Of a stretch of 64,000 bases of DNA, positions 32,401-46,074 are shown piece after piece. The number at the start of each line of letters is the position of its first letter. The stretch's first letter is position 1. A program made the translations under genes and the position numbers. This DNA is from Glycine soja (Eukaryota > Streptophyta > Magnoliopsida > Fabales > Fabaceae), in NCBI RefSeq assembly GCF_004193775.1, contig NC_041010.1:39483562-39547561 (forward strand), in the 5' to 3' direction. Below the pieces are notes generated by a model, which saw only the letters and a program-made list of their open reading frames with translations, was not told where the DNA came from and did not search any database.

Positions 32401-35018
32401 CACAAAAAAAAATATTGATAATCTTTTTGACTCATTGTTATGAACTTCTTATTGAAGATGGGTTTTGCTGTCTGGGAGCCACCTCATGGTCCATACAAAA
32501 TGCTTAGATATCCATGGCAAAATTATGTGAAAGTAAGTGGGGCACTAAGGCATTGTGCGTTTATGGTCATGGCTATGCATGGATGTATACTTTCTGAAAT
32601 ACAGGTACTTGTTGCAACTTCTGTTACAAAGCCTTTGAGTCTAGAATTTTGTGTTTTCTTTTGGTGGGTGGTTTTTGGGATTTACTACCTTTTTTAAATA
32701 TGCAGATCTTTTGGATAATCTGTCCTTTTTTTTAAAATTTTGTTTTCATTCTTGATTTATTTCCCTTTAGGTTTGTTATTTCACCGGAACATGTTAGTTC
32801 TATTGAGTGTTTTAAATTTTTTTAATATTTAGAGAGGTGATTTTCAAGGTTAAACCATATACTGCTGCAAATAATAATTGATATATTATCAAAATATGCT
32901 GTTAGAAATGACTCTGGTTTTAATTGTTGTGTTTGGTGCTAGCAATGTTAGAGGTCAAAACTTGAGGTTTCTTTCAAGGGACAACACTTACATGCAATTC
33001 CTTAAGTATTTTTGGTACTGTTCTCCAATCAAAATTAGAGTTTCTTGTTAATTGGTGCAATAAAGATTTGCATTAAAGGTCAACATAGATTATTGAGGTG
33101 AACCTCCAATTCTAATTAGAGAACAATACCAAAAACACTTGAGAAATTGCAGCTAAGTTTTGTCCTTCTGAACTGAGATTGACCATCAAATTTAGCCATT
33201 TGAATTTATAGAGATTAGAGAAATGCCTTCTGAATGTAAAACTTAGATTTGGGATAAATAAATTACTCTGATATGCTGAAATTTAGCTTCATTTGTAATC
33301 CACTGCTTTGGTCCCAAAGTTCAGATATTAATATTGCTTCAGCTTGTCTTCACTTTTGTTATCCACTATTGACCCCTTCTTTCCCAAGTCTTTTATTCTT
33401 AGTGGCTTAAGTAGAGATGCTGTCAAGTCTTAGCACTTAACCCAAGTATACCCAATATGTACTGGTACCTGGTATATACTGTGGTTTAGTAGATTGTTTC
33501 TGCCTTAAAATCCTTTTTCTGTTATTTGCGACATAAAAACAGATCACCTTGTCAGTTGTCACTTGTCAATCCTTCATATTTGAAATTCAAGTCCTTCTGT
33601 GCTGCCTTTTCACATCCCAGTAGATTGAGTCTGGTCACTGCATTAAACTGAAGTTTTTGTGATGCCAAATTACCATTTAATTTTTTCCATTTCTTGCCAA
33701 AACAATATATATCATTAGAATGTATTCCAGTTGCACAAAAAATTTGCATTTTTTTGTCCTTCAAATTCTAACGGAGGGACTAAAAGAGCATTTTTTGAAT
33801 TTGAGAGACTAAAAAATGAAAACCTTTATTTGGAGGACTAAACAAAACAAGGACTAAAAAAAACAGACCTCCTAATTTTAGGGAGTAAAAAATATCCTTT
33901 ACTCTGTATTTTTGAGTAATACACTAAATACTTTGAAATTACAATTACTGGTTAGTTTAGTTGTTGAGATTATAAAAAACTCATTTTAGTCCTTAGTACT
34001 ACAGAAATTGATAATTTTGGTTCTTATTTTTGTAATTTCAAAGACTAAATGGTTGATGTTTGATAACGTTAGGGACTAAAATGACGGTCATTTAGTAATT
34101 TTAGGGATTACAATGACATTTTCATAATTTTAAGCACTAAATTTATTCTTCCTCATAATTTCAAGGAATTTGGTGCATTACTTTTATGGTTCTTTCTCTT
34201 GAGATAGAGGAAGATTCTAATTTTCTGATAATGCATTAAGGTATAATAGTTGGAAAATTTTCATTCTCGTTTCATTTTTTTTTAGATTTATGCTAATACA
34301 CATGTACTCGACCCTTCTTTTTGATAAACAGGCTCCACCTGAGAAGAGGCAAGTCTTTAGTAGGGAGGTTCAAAAGGTAGGTTCTGAAGCGGCCAAAATT
34401 CTACGGGAACTTGGGAACAAAGTAAAAAAGATGGAGAAACTAGGCCAAGAAGACATTCTTTATGAAGTTCACGAGGCAGCAGAAGAATTGCAACAGAAGA
34501 TTGACAAAAAATCCTTCCTCCTTGTAAATTCAGAGAGTTGGGAAATCGGAAACCGTCCCAGAGAGGAGGGTGATCCTCAAGACCTCTTGAACATGAATGA
34601 AGAAAGACACTTTTTGGAGTACAAGTCTCTCAGTGAAGCTGTGCTTGATCTCAGAGCTGTCAAAGTTCCAAGAAGTTGGGGAGAACAAACAACTCCTGAC
34701 AACAAACCTGCAGCACCTATAGGTGTTGGTGATGAAAACATGTTCAAGAAACAGATATCATGGCCTGCTCATATTTCATTTAAAGCAGATGCAGTGACAA
34801 GAGAGGAAGAATCTAAAACCTATGAAAGTGCTAGTTCACTGTCTCTAGCAACATTTACATCCCTTCTGATTGAGTTTGTGGCAAGGCTTCAGAACCTTGT
34901 CGATTCTTTTGAAGAGTTAGGTGAGAAAGCAAAATTTAAGGACCCTCTTGAGCACGTACCACCAACATCTGGTGGGTTTTGGAACAGGTTGTGTAATTGT
35001 TTGACATTCAAGGATTGA
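29411..35018 (+). CDS. ALMT9: Aluminium-activated malate transporter (ALMT), six exons, 598 aa
   Basis: Exons 29411-29828, 31571-31708, 31831-32100, 32224-32360, 32458-32604, 34332-35018; all GT-AG, phases consistent, total 598 codons plus stop. The N-terminus is a ~90-residue cytosolic region rich in basic and Ser residues. A hydrophobic half follows with about six membrane segments ([100 protein letters not shown]). The family's WEP motif lies in [19 protein letters not shown], then a long hydrophilic C-terminus. ALMTs are anion channels for malate and chloride. Length and the extended N-terminus resemble the tonoplast clade (ALMT4/5/6/9), so vacuolar malate or chloride transport is likely; the exact orthologue is uncertain. 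Intron 1 is 1.74 kb, intron 5 1.73 kb. Confidence 0.92.
33770..34160. repeat. Repetitive block in ALMT intron 5
   Basis: Variants of GGACTAAAA/GGGACTAAAATGA and TTTTAGGGA recur several times in both orientations, the GGGACTAAA vocabulary often seen in legume repeats. I could not define termini or a target duplication. Confidence 0.4.
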
Positions 35019-38000
35019 GATATGGCAGCATATATATCATGGACCGATCTAAATTAAATGCCGGTACCCCAAATTCAGTGTGCATTTCTGATTCTTTAGA
35101 TCATCTGAACTCTTCCTCAGAGTTATCATTCTTTGTTGGCTTTGCCTGCCAAGGACAACTCACCTATTGTTAAATCAACAATTGCCAAGAGCTATTACTG
35201 ATGCTATCTCACTAAATTTTGACAATTAAATACCCATTGTTTCTTAAATAAACCTTCAAAATTTGTGTGTATCCATATTTCAATTTTGTTAAAATAGAGT
35301 TTAATTTTTGTGCACTGTAAAGTTTTTTATATTATTGACTGTAGGCAATAAACAACAGCTCCCCCCACCCACAGTTAGTTTTGGACTTTTGGTTACATGT
35401 ATAAAGGTCTTATTTCCATTTTTATATATAAGAAATAAATATCTATTTATAGTTAAGTTAATTAACTTTAATTAATAATATCATAAATTCAAATTTAATT
35501 TTAAAAATATTCATTGAATTAATTGATTTAAATGATAATTGCATTTAATGGTACTACTCATTTTTTAAGGTACACATTTTTTCATTAATAAATATGATTT
35601 ATTTCATTAATATTCTTTACAATAAATAAAAGTATATATGAAAATTAACAATTAATGTATTTAAAAGTGATCATATGTTTCTTATAATTAAGGAGAAAAA
35701 TGTTCTCATCTATTATTATTATTATTATTTATGAAAAAAATGTTCAACGGGAACAGTGTTAACCTCCGACTCACTTAGATTTTCCAACCGCCCTTCAAAT
35801 TTCAAATTTAAATTCAAATTTCAATTTCTCATCTATTATTTTTTTTTCCTCACCCCTTCCCTTCCGGCTTCTCCCCTAGGTTTCTCTCTCCTGACGAATG
35901 TGGCTTTTAAGTAAATTTTTCAAAATCTATGATAAGTATCTCAAAATTAGTTCATTCTATTTATAATATTTATTTCTCTATAAAATATTAATCATATTCT
36001 TAATAATTATACAGATTTACACGCATACTATAACAACAATTGAATACATTTTTGAATCAACATTCAATATATTCTGGTAAGTGCTTTTAGAAAATGATGT
36101 TTTCAATACTCTTTCTTCCCATTCACAAATTCAATAATTATGACAATATATTTTCTAATATAAAAAAGGATAATGTCAACTATTATAGAACAAAATTTGC
36201 GGATAAATATTTTTAAATATATACATTTATGTTGACACTAATCGATAATATTTGAATATCTAATTACATAAAACACTAAACACTAATTTGTTAATAATAT
36301 TTGTCATTAGACACCATTTTATCATAATAAAATCAAATATGATACAACTCTACCTATAAGGGAGTATACATTGATCAACTTTTATCAATTTGGATTATAA
36401 ATTTCTCCTGAAATGAGTTTGTAACAGTTGTATTAGGATATCTAAATACAATTATATTATTTTTAATTTTTAAAAAGTCAATCAATAATTTATCTTTTTC
36501 CTAAACATATAGTTTTAATTAATTGTCCATTTCACATATATTGTTTTGTCAACTGATGTAAAAAACATGTAAACAACAATATTACCTGTTCGTACGCACG
36601 AGCATTATACTAATTTGTTTTGTTTCTTAGAAAGGAAGATAATATCATATTGTGAATGATATCTATAAACTAAATTATCGAGTCAGAATTTTTTTTTTAA
36701 TAATTTCACCTATTCTTATTTTTGTTTCTTTTATCTTTAGTGATTAAGTTATCTTTTGATTTATTAGAACTATGTCTTCTTTACACATGTCTAAATTGTT
36801 AAAGGTAAATTTTTACCCTTTTTGTTATAATATTCTACTTTTTGTGTGTCTTATTTTGTCTAATCTGTTGAGGCATACATGATACAACACATTATTCTCA
36901 TTCTTGCTGCACTAAATTTATATTCTTATTGATTTTTTTGTTCAATACTCAATTGTATAGAACTTCACAGGTTTTACACTTTTTATGCTTTCTTATATAA
37001 ATTTTGAAGGCTAAAATAAACATTTTTCTTTGTTATGGATTAGAAACGTTTTGTTTTAAATATTTCTTACCTAATCAAAGCATGCTGAATTAGATTTGAC
37101 TATTCGTCCCATATAACATGCCAGGGGAAATTGAGATTGTTTGGAAACTTTTACGGGTTTCATACTTTCATCATTTCATGTTTAAAAATACTAGTCAAAA
37201 CTTATGGTTAAATTAAATATTTTTTGAAGCTAAAATAGTTTTATGAGAATAAGAAAAAAATTGACTGTTGAATTCCATAAGTTGTTTTAAAATTAAATCT
37301 AAAACAAAAAGCAACAAAATAGTGACATTATCAATGAATTTTTATTGAGAGAAAACGGAGAAATACAAAATGGTCTCTTAATTGTTGAAATCACAAAAAA
37401 TAAAAACAATGACCTATTTCAAATACTCAGATAATATTTTAATAATTTAAGAAATTAAATTAACTAGTATTAACAGTCCTTTTCCACTATTAATATATAA
37501 ACTATTTTCTCAAATAATAAGCACCTTATAATCCATAATATTTCGAGTCGGGTGCAATTATTTTTAAAGAACAAAGGATATTATTATTTTTTTAAAAGGA
37601 AGAAGAAATGATATTTTTATCAACAATGTTTTATAGTAATAATTTATTTTACAATTATTATAAGAAATATTGCAGGCAATGATGAAGAACAATACTACTA
37701 CAAGGGAAAGAAGCAGTTATACACCCTCGAGAATGGTGAAATTCCAGGCAAAATTATAAAACCATTTTTTTTCTCTCTCTGTCCAAACGGCAGATCAGAT
37801 CCATTCTTCAACAAATCCCCTTTTCAGTTTCAGGTGCAACAACAACACTTTCTCCTTCTTCCCTCTCTTTACCTCAACAACACTTTTTTTTTTCTTTTGT
37901 TTTCAATTTCTCTTTGAACTACGCTCCATTGCTTCAGATCAAGCATCATATTGTAGATTTCCAGGTTTTGCTTTTCTTTCCGTTTCTCGTTTTGTGTTTG

Positions 38001-38051
38001 AAATTACATCTCCGATTATTGCAGTTTTTCTCGAGGATCCCGTGAAACGAC
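35019..38051. other. Intergenic region with the PP2A A-subunit promoter
   Basis: Starts with the ALMT 3' flank, followed by AT-rich sequence with a short (TAT)n run near 35712. The last ~250 bases are C/T-rich (TTCTCCTTCTTCCCTCTC) and probably include the PP2A leader; a CAG|GT-like site near 37832 could be a 5' untranslated intron border. No gene recognised. Confidence 0.45.
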
Positions 38052-41000
38052 ATGGCGATGGTGGACCAGCCTCTGTATCCGATTGCCGTTTTGATCGACG
38101 AGTTGAAGAATGAGGACATTCAGCTGCGCCTCAACTCGATCCGAAGGCTCTCCACGATCGCGCGCGCGCTCGGCGAGGACCGCACGCGGAAGGAGCTGAT
38201 TCCGTTCCTCAGCGAGAACAACGACGATGACGACGAAGTGCTCCTCGCAATGGCCGAGGAATTAGGTGTCTTCATTCCCTACGTCGGAGGCGTTGAGCAC
38301 GCCAACGTGCTTCTTCCTCCCTTGGAGACGCTCTGCACCGTTGAGGAAACCAGCGTCAGAGACAAGTCGGTGGAGTCGCTGTGCAGAATTGGAGCTCAGA
38401 TGAGAGAGCAAGACTTGGTTGAATACTTGATTCCTTTAGTTAAGGTAGTATATGTAGTTGCATTGCGTTTTCATTCGTTGTGTTAGGTTCTGTTTGGATA
38501 AACTTGCTCATAAGTACGTAAATGAGAAGAAAATATAAAGATAAAAATGTATTGAGGTTCTCCATAAGCTATAAAATTAACTTATGCACCTTAGGTTTTG
38601 AAGAAGTTAATGAAAAGAACTTCTATAAAAAATAAGTGGTGCATAAGTTGATTTGAGCTTAAGCTCAATTCATTTTACCTGTTTATGGATAAAGTTATCC
38701 AAACATGACCTTATTATGAGCCTGATTGTCGCTAGAGTGGCATTCATTGCGTTTGTTATTTTGCTTGTTGTAGAGGCTGGCTGCTGGTGAGTGGTTCACG
38801 GCACGGGTTTCATCGTGTGGTTTGTTCCATATTGCTTACCCTAGTGCACCCGAGGCGGTGAAGACTGAACTGAGAGCCATATATGGGCAGCTGTGTCAGG
38901 ATGATATGCCCATGGTTAGGAGATCTGCGGCCACAAACTTGGGAAAGTTTGCCGCTACTGTTGAAGCTCCTCACTTGAAATCTGACATCATGTCTGTGTT
39001 TGAGGATCTCACACATGATGGTATGTGAAGTTGATGTGATACCACTAATTCCGGCACCGCATCTTGAATCTGTTAAATAATAGTAGGATAAATGCAACAG
39101 TTTGTGTTTGTAATTGTTTTTAGTTCAATAATTTTTGTTGCTTAGATAAGTTGAGGGTCCCCATAGTTAGGTAGCTGTGAATGATATTCCTCAAGTTGAG
39201 GCATTGTCAGTATATTGGACTGACTATGTGAGAAGTGAATACAGTTTGAGTGTGTCATGTTCATTTGTTAAGTAGTGTTATTTTACTGTGTTTTTTAAGT
39301 TGATCTGCTGGAAGTGCATACATTAACTGATGATTTTTTTATCCTTGTTCTTGCAGATCAAGATTCTGTTCGGCTACTTGCTGTTGAGGGTTGTGCAGCT
39401 CTGGGGAAATTGTTGGAACCTCAAGATTGCGTGGCACATATTCTTCCTGTCATAGTCAATTTTTCTCAGGTTTGTTGGCCATTAGTAATACTGATACACT
39501 GATACTATATATGTAGAGACTAGAGGTATATCTTCCATATCCATTTTGTGGCCAACACTAATGAGAGGATGTCTTGACTGCAACATTTGGATTGCTTTTC
39601 AGTTAACTGTATATGTGTGAGTAGTTGAGTACATTGATAGGATGAGACCAGGTTTATTTATTGCTCTCCAAACATATGTACCACTAAGCAAAGTACTATG
39701 CTTGCATAATTTTGGACACTAATATATTTGTTTCATTTCATGGGAAGGATATGTAAAATATGTATCAGTTTAACATTTCTTTTTTCTAATATAAATAGTG
39801 GATGTGTGGAAGGAAAGCAAACACAAATACTGCAAACCAATTTTTTATTTTGGTCTTTTAATATTGTTTCAGAGCTTAAGTGCCAGTTTAGCACATATAA
39901 ATAGTAGCACAAATGTTTTATAGTATTGAATATTGGGTGATGATACAGTGCTAACAAAAGCTAAGTGTTGCAGAGATGATAGTGTGCGATAGAAGAATGG
40001 ACTAAAAGAAATTAGAGTTTGTGAATAAGAGAAGCTTGTACCACTCCCAAAGATGGGTGTATGATATGTATTTATATGCAGCAAACTGGGTTAGTAGTAC
40101 TAGACAATACAAAGCAAAGAGTTATCCTCAAGCATATAAAACACATGCTTAATACTCTGCTTCTAACAGAGAGAAAGCAAGGTAGTTAAAAATGGTAGAA
40201 TTGCACCTAAGATAGTGTGTATGGTCATGTGGAAAAAGACCAATAGAAGCTGCAGTAAAAAGAGTTGTTCAAGTGGAGGATAGTCTATTAGTATAAAGTA
40301 GAGGAAGACCAAGAAAAACTCTTACTAAACCATTAAAATTAACTTAGATTTAAATAGCTTCTGTGAAGACTTAGTTTTAGAAAGAACACAATGGTGTAGT
40401 TTGATCCACATAGTTTATCCTACCTAGTGGGAAAAGATTTTTGTTTTTATTGTTGTATAACATTGTGCCAAAGGATTCTTTATTTCCCCTTCATATCTAC
40501 ACATTTTGCACATGGTCTTGTCTTATTTATTCATTTTTGAACTGTACACTTGTCACTTGTACAAATACAAATTTTATTGAGCTTTATAGTTCTATTATGG
40601 ATATGATGCACTCAACTCAGATATTTGTCGGTGGAAGAATGATAATCTTAAACTACTCAAGATTAAAAGATTAAAGTTGGAAATGGACCTACTTGCTCAT
40701 GCAGTCATGCTTGGGTTGATAACAATCCTCACACGCAGCTATATATTGAATTATTTGATAGTTGTATGAGTTTGCTAGGTGACCTATGAGCAATAAATAA
40801 TTACATCAGGAGTTATTGGACAGTTAGATGAGTTTAATCCTGGGATGTAGTCTGTAGAAGGTGGATTCTCTTGTGGTTTTACTGTTGGTTGTCTGCATGT
40901 TTTTCATGTTCATGGTCCCATCCTCTTGTCATTTTGTAATTTGAAGAATCTTTTGTATTCTTAATACTAAGAAACTAAAAGATACATAGAAAAAATAATT

Positions 41001-44000
41001 TTGCTTTTGCTGTCTAGTATTGCTTCCAAAAATGAAGTTCTACATTTTGTCACATAGTAGAATTACTTCTTATCCAGGATAAGTCATGGCGTGTTCGTTA
41101 CATGGTTGCTAATCAACTATATGAGCTATGTGAAGCTGTTGGTCCTGACCCCACCAGGTAAAACCTTTTGTACCTGCTAAACGATTGATTGGTTGTTGTG
41201 ATTTTCTGACAAGCTTTTTTTCCATTGGTGCTATCTGAAAATCTGTTTTTATTAATATTAATCACTAAACATTCTTCAGTTGGTTAAAAACTCATGTTTC
41301 ATGATTGAAAGGTATAAAAGTTATGACTTCATATTAATTTCTTCTTGGTCTATGACATGATTTATAGTGTATTTATTTCTCACATTCTAATTGACTTTTT
41401 ATATGATGGTGATGCACTTGCAGATCAGAATTGGTCCCTGCATATGTTCGTCTGCTGCGTGATAATGAGGCTGAAGTACGTATTGCTGCTGCTGGGAAAG
41501 TAACTAAGTTTTCCCGCATATTAAATCCCGATCTTGCGATTCAGCATATTCTACCATGTGTGAAGGTACAGTCACAGTAAAAAAATTGGGATTCTTAGAG
41601 GTTAACATTTATGATACTAGTATGATTACAACTGATAAAGTTTGCCTACTATAGGAGTTATCAACTGATTCTTCTCAACATGTTCGCTCTGCACTGGCTT
41701 CTGTTATAATGGGTATGGCACCGGTGTTAGGGAAGGTATATAAATTACTATCTAAGCTCATTATTTATACTGACATAAATTTAACACATTTAAAGTCATT
41801 CCAAATGTGGCTTAGGTTATTATGTGTTGGGTAGGAGATAAATGAATGTCTTGATTACACAATGGATACTCTTATTTATAATTAGAATCTAAATATAATG
41901 GATAAGGGTTGCAAAATTATACAGCTCATAATATCTCGAGTTACAATATTCCCTATTTGCACAGTACATTACATAATTACTAGATTCCTAACAATATACA
42001 TCAAATAGTTAACTATATTTTGTTATGCTTTCTTTCTGGTGGTGGATGTGTGCTAGGAATTGGGGCAAATGCCCTCTCTACCTTAAATTTCTATTGGAAT
42101 ATACATTGTTGGTCCACTACATATTTTAAATTGCCCTCACTAATCAATAAGTTGTATAAAAAATGTGAAAAAATAAAATTCTTTTACATGTTAACTACAG
42201 AGATAAGTTATTATATTGTTTTGAACCCCAAACCTAAGAAACCTCCTTACTCTTATGTATTTTGCTTTTGGTATGTGAGAGTCATTGCCATGAGATAAAT
42301 TTATGTCCTTGATCCATTCACCACCTAACGTCAATCATTTGAGCATGCCTAGATAACCCAATTATATATACCTTTTTATCTTGCATAATCATTTTTTGAG
42401 GTAGAAAATTGATTTTTGGGAAAAAAGGCTACCCTTTTTTTTTTTTTAAAAAAAGTACAAATCAGTTTAAAATCACTGGTTGTTATTTATATTTTTCTCT
42501 TGAACTTAACTCCTTTTTCCATAAAAAATGGTGACAATTATCTTTCTAATCCGATGCCTCATTCATGACATGTTTTCTTTATTTCTTATAAAAAATTTCT
42601 TTACTAATAGATTGATCACATGTGTATACACTATTATTAACTTTATATTGATAGAAATATTAAAAGTGGTTTTTTATGCCTATCTATTGTTTTTCTCCCA
42701 CTCACTGTCTAAATTTTCTAAATCCTGCACCTGTCTCTTATGGCATAAACATCAAATTATATATTTTTCATTTTTCATTTTTCATTATCCACAAACATAT
42801 CATGGGATGAAAAATAGTCATACTTTTGTATCTCTACAATACATGCCATAGGCAGGGATTTGGTCTATTTTCTTTCCAACGTGTAAACATAAACCTTAGC
42901 CTAAAAAATGGGAAATTAAGGCTAGTAAGTATTTATTTGAAATTTCAGTGCTCCTTTTTTGTGCATGTATTAGATAAGTAGAATGACATGTTTTCTTCAA
43001 TATTTTTGTTTCCATCTTCTCAGACAAGCTTTCCCTTGTTTCCATATTCTCATACTCTATTCTCCTGTGTGAGCAATCTTTGCTTCTATTCCTAAACTCT
43101 TGAAACTGTTTCCATGTAAAAGTAATTCAACTCTTAAAGAGAGGATGGATGCACCTTCTTGCTTTTAAAATGTTTTTGTGGTGGTTGCAGGATGCCACAA
43201 TCGAGCAACTTCTGCCTATTTTCCTTTCTCTTTTGAAAGACGAGTTTCCTGATGTCAGGCTAAATATTATCAGCAAGCTTGATCAAGTGAACCAGGTTTG
43301 TGGCTTAAAATTGAATATTCATTCAGGTTGACCGTGTACATTTCAAACACAATTATTTTTCATATGCTCCCTCTATTGAAGCTTGTGATTTACACATGAA
43401 TTGCAGGTTATTGGTATTGATTTGTTATCTCAGTCTCTGTTGCCAGCCATAGTAGAACTAGCTGAGGATCGGCACTGGAGAGTTCGACTTGCAATCATAG
43501 AATATATACCCTTATTGGCAAGCCAGTTGGGTGTTAGTTTTTTTGATGATAAGCTTGGAGCTCTTTGCATGCAATGGCTAAAGGACAAGGTTTGTGAAGC
43601 AACTAAAATTATATTCAAATTTGTTCTACTCTTGTTTTTGAAGTTTATGTTATTGAAAATAAGTTATTTTATCTTGTACCAGCATGTTATTTATAAATTT
43701 CATTAATTATTTCAATTTATCTATTTGGTAAATAACTGTTTAGTTTATGCATGTTTGAATTAACTTTTTTATTTAATAAAAAATATAGCAGAAATATATG
43801 AAATTTTTTTAACAGAAAAGTGTTTTTTGAATACAATATAAATGAATGCACATATTTGCATGCACTTTTGATTTAGTTTTCCTTACATACATACATGATA
43901 CATGTAAGTTGTGTAAACATGAGTAAAAAAAAAGAACAATGTCTTTTTTTTTTAATCATGTTACAATAATTGATTTTAGAGGTCTAGAAGACCAATTTAA

Positions 44001-46074
44001 AACAAAATGTTAAATAGTAGTTATTTTCTGTTTCATATGCAATTGCAATTTTATTGGTGGTTTAGGCCGTAGAAGGACTAAAAAGAAAATACAACTCAAA
44101 GTTTAATATAAAGGTCACTAGTCTTATAAGGTTTAAATTGAATCCTTCATTGACTAAGTTGGTTATAAAAAAATCTTGTAAACTCATCTAGTCAAGAAGC
44201 TGGCTATGCTTTCTTTTATTTTGGGGGGATGGGGGTGGTTAATGCCTTTCTGTTTTTATTTATTTATTTATTTTTTTTAATTTAGAGTAAATGTATCATA
44301 TTGACTCTTTCCAATGTAGGTATACTCAATCCGTGATGCGGCTGCTAATAACATCAAACGCTTGGCAGAAGAATTTGGACCGGATTGGGCAATGCAGCAC
44401 ATTATTCCCCAGGTTTTTATAGCAGATGAACTTAGTTCCTTGATGTACATTTGCAGTATATTTTACCTTAAACTTCAGAAAAGAATTCCAACACCAGGGT
44501 CTGTGTACAGCCAATTTTGCTTAGGTCATGTTTTTTTTCTTTCAAAGGTCAATTAAAAATAATAGTATTTGGTATCTTGATCATTTCATAATTCAATATA
44601 TTTAGGCATTGGCATCTTAACCTAAGTATAAAGCATAAAGCCTTGGGTGATTGGGATGACGAGTTTGAGTGTTTCTTGGATTGTGGATTATGGTTATTGG
44701 CTTATTGCTGTTTGGTGACAAGGATTTTGTTTCAAGTGACGAAGTGAAGGTGGGTGTAAAAGGATTTTCTGAGTGGCCTTTTAAAAATCTATGCTAACAA
44801 GAAAATGCTCAGCATAGTAGCTACCCTATACCTACTTCAAAAACTCATCATTTATGTATAGCAATGCTGTAGAAACAAGGTATAGAATTCATCAATTAGA
44901 GGAGCAGAGATAAGTTTACCATCTGAAATTGCAAATAAAGAAACAGAGACTTTAAATTTACTTTCTGTGCTTATAAAGCTTCCAAGTTACACTCGTGTAT
45001 TATTATTTTTGAAAAAAAGAATCATGACCACTGCCCTGTATCATGTATGCAATGATTTAATCCTCTGTGAAGCAACATAGATTTTTTTTTTTTGATGATC
45101 CATTAGGACCATGGATTCCATGGAATTGTATGCTCTCAAATTATTTACTATTTATCTATACAAGTATTGTATCCTTTGCAGGTTTTGGACATGGTTACTG
45201 ATCCACATTATCTGTATCGAATGACAATCTTACAATCAATTTCTCTACTAGCTCCTGTTCTGGGCTCAGAGATTTCTTCTTCAAAACTGCTCCCTCTGGT
45301 CATTAATGCATCAAAAGATAGGTAAAATTGTGTATTCCTTACTCCTTTTGTGTGTCTTCATTTCAGCCAGTGCTCATAGCATGTCTTGCAGGGTACCCAA
45401 TATCAAATTCAATGTAGCTAAAGTGTTGCAGTCTCTCATCCCAATTGTTGATCAGTCTGTAAGTAGCTTCCATTTAAGATTTCATCTTCAGTACACTTCC
45501 CATAGTTACTTGGATTATAATAATATGGACTTCTAAACTATTAAACTTGTTTCTTGAAAATTATTTAGATGAGCTATATGGTTAGTATTAATTTGGTCTA
45601 GAAATATCGATGTCTAGATTATTGTGGATTGGAATATATTTTATCCTACTTTTAAGTTATTGTTTGTTGAATTCTTCACCACAAAAAAGTATTTTAAACT
45701 AGTTGCTTGCCAAAATTGCTTGGCTTAACAAAACCAGCTAGTTAAAAGCTAACCTGGCTGCTTGGTAAACTGTAGTAATATCACTTAAAAATCTTTTTCC
45801 CAATACTTCTCACGAGCCTATTGTTTGTTTTTGATAAAGCTTTGTGACGTAAGGAATGATATGAAATGCATTGCTATTACAGAAAACCGTTGAGTCTCTC
45901 CAAATGCATCATTCTTTTAATATCTCTTAACTAATTATCTTTTGAACAATGAAGGTTGTTGAGAGTACCATTCGTCCCTGTTTGGTTGAGCTCAGTGAGG
46001 ATCCAGATGTTGATGTTAGGTTTTTCGCCTCACAAGCACTACAATCTTGTGATCAAGTCAAGATGTCTAGCTAG
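38052..46074 (+). CDS. PP2AA: Protein phosphatase 2A scaffold subunit A (PR65), twelve exons, 587 aa
   Basis: Exons 38052-38444, 38774-39020, 39357-39469, 41078-41157, 41424-41565, 41655-41735, 43191-43295, 43407-43589, 44320-44412, 45182-45321, 45392-45458, 45955-46074. All borders are GT-AG, phases agree and the sum is 587 codons plus stop, the standard length for plant A subunits. The protein starts [20 protein letters not shown] and consists throughout of HEAT repeats (for example [73 protein letters not shown]). Family knowledge: the horseshoe scaffold joins the catalytic C and regulatory B subunits; in plants these proteins (RCN1/PP2AA types) act in auxin transport, abscisic-acid and other signalling. 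Intron 1 carries a MITE, intron 3 a LINE fragment. No disrupted residue seen. Confidence 0.97.
38486..38710. mobile_element. Tourist/Harbinger-like MITE in PP2A intron 1
   Basis: 225 bases with inverted ends GGTTCTGTTTGGATAAACTT (left) and GGTCATGTTTGGATAACTTT (right, read inward), flanked by TTA at 38483-38485 and 38711-38713. The 3-base TTA duplication and small size fit a PIF/Harbinger MITE. The insertion begins 41 bases inside the intron, leaving the donor intact. Confidence 0.75.
40170..40440 (+). mobile_element. LINE (RTE-like) 3' fragment in PP2A intron 3
   Basis: Broken frames resemble the C-terminus of plant RTE-like LINE proteins: a [14 protein letters not shown] region near 40215, RGRPRKT near 40302, then [20 protein letters not shown] followed by a stop and WEK near 40365-40438. 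This matches the family's end pattern (an R.xWxxLIHxADPxxxWDK-like motif). It is a short, 5'-truncated insertion, as LINEs commonly leave. Confidence 0.55.

Noticed and set aside
42020..42851. Frames of 92 and 107 codons in PP2A intron 6
   Set aside because: Within an intron, low-complexity and without domains; treated as chance.
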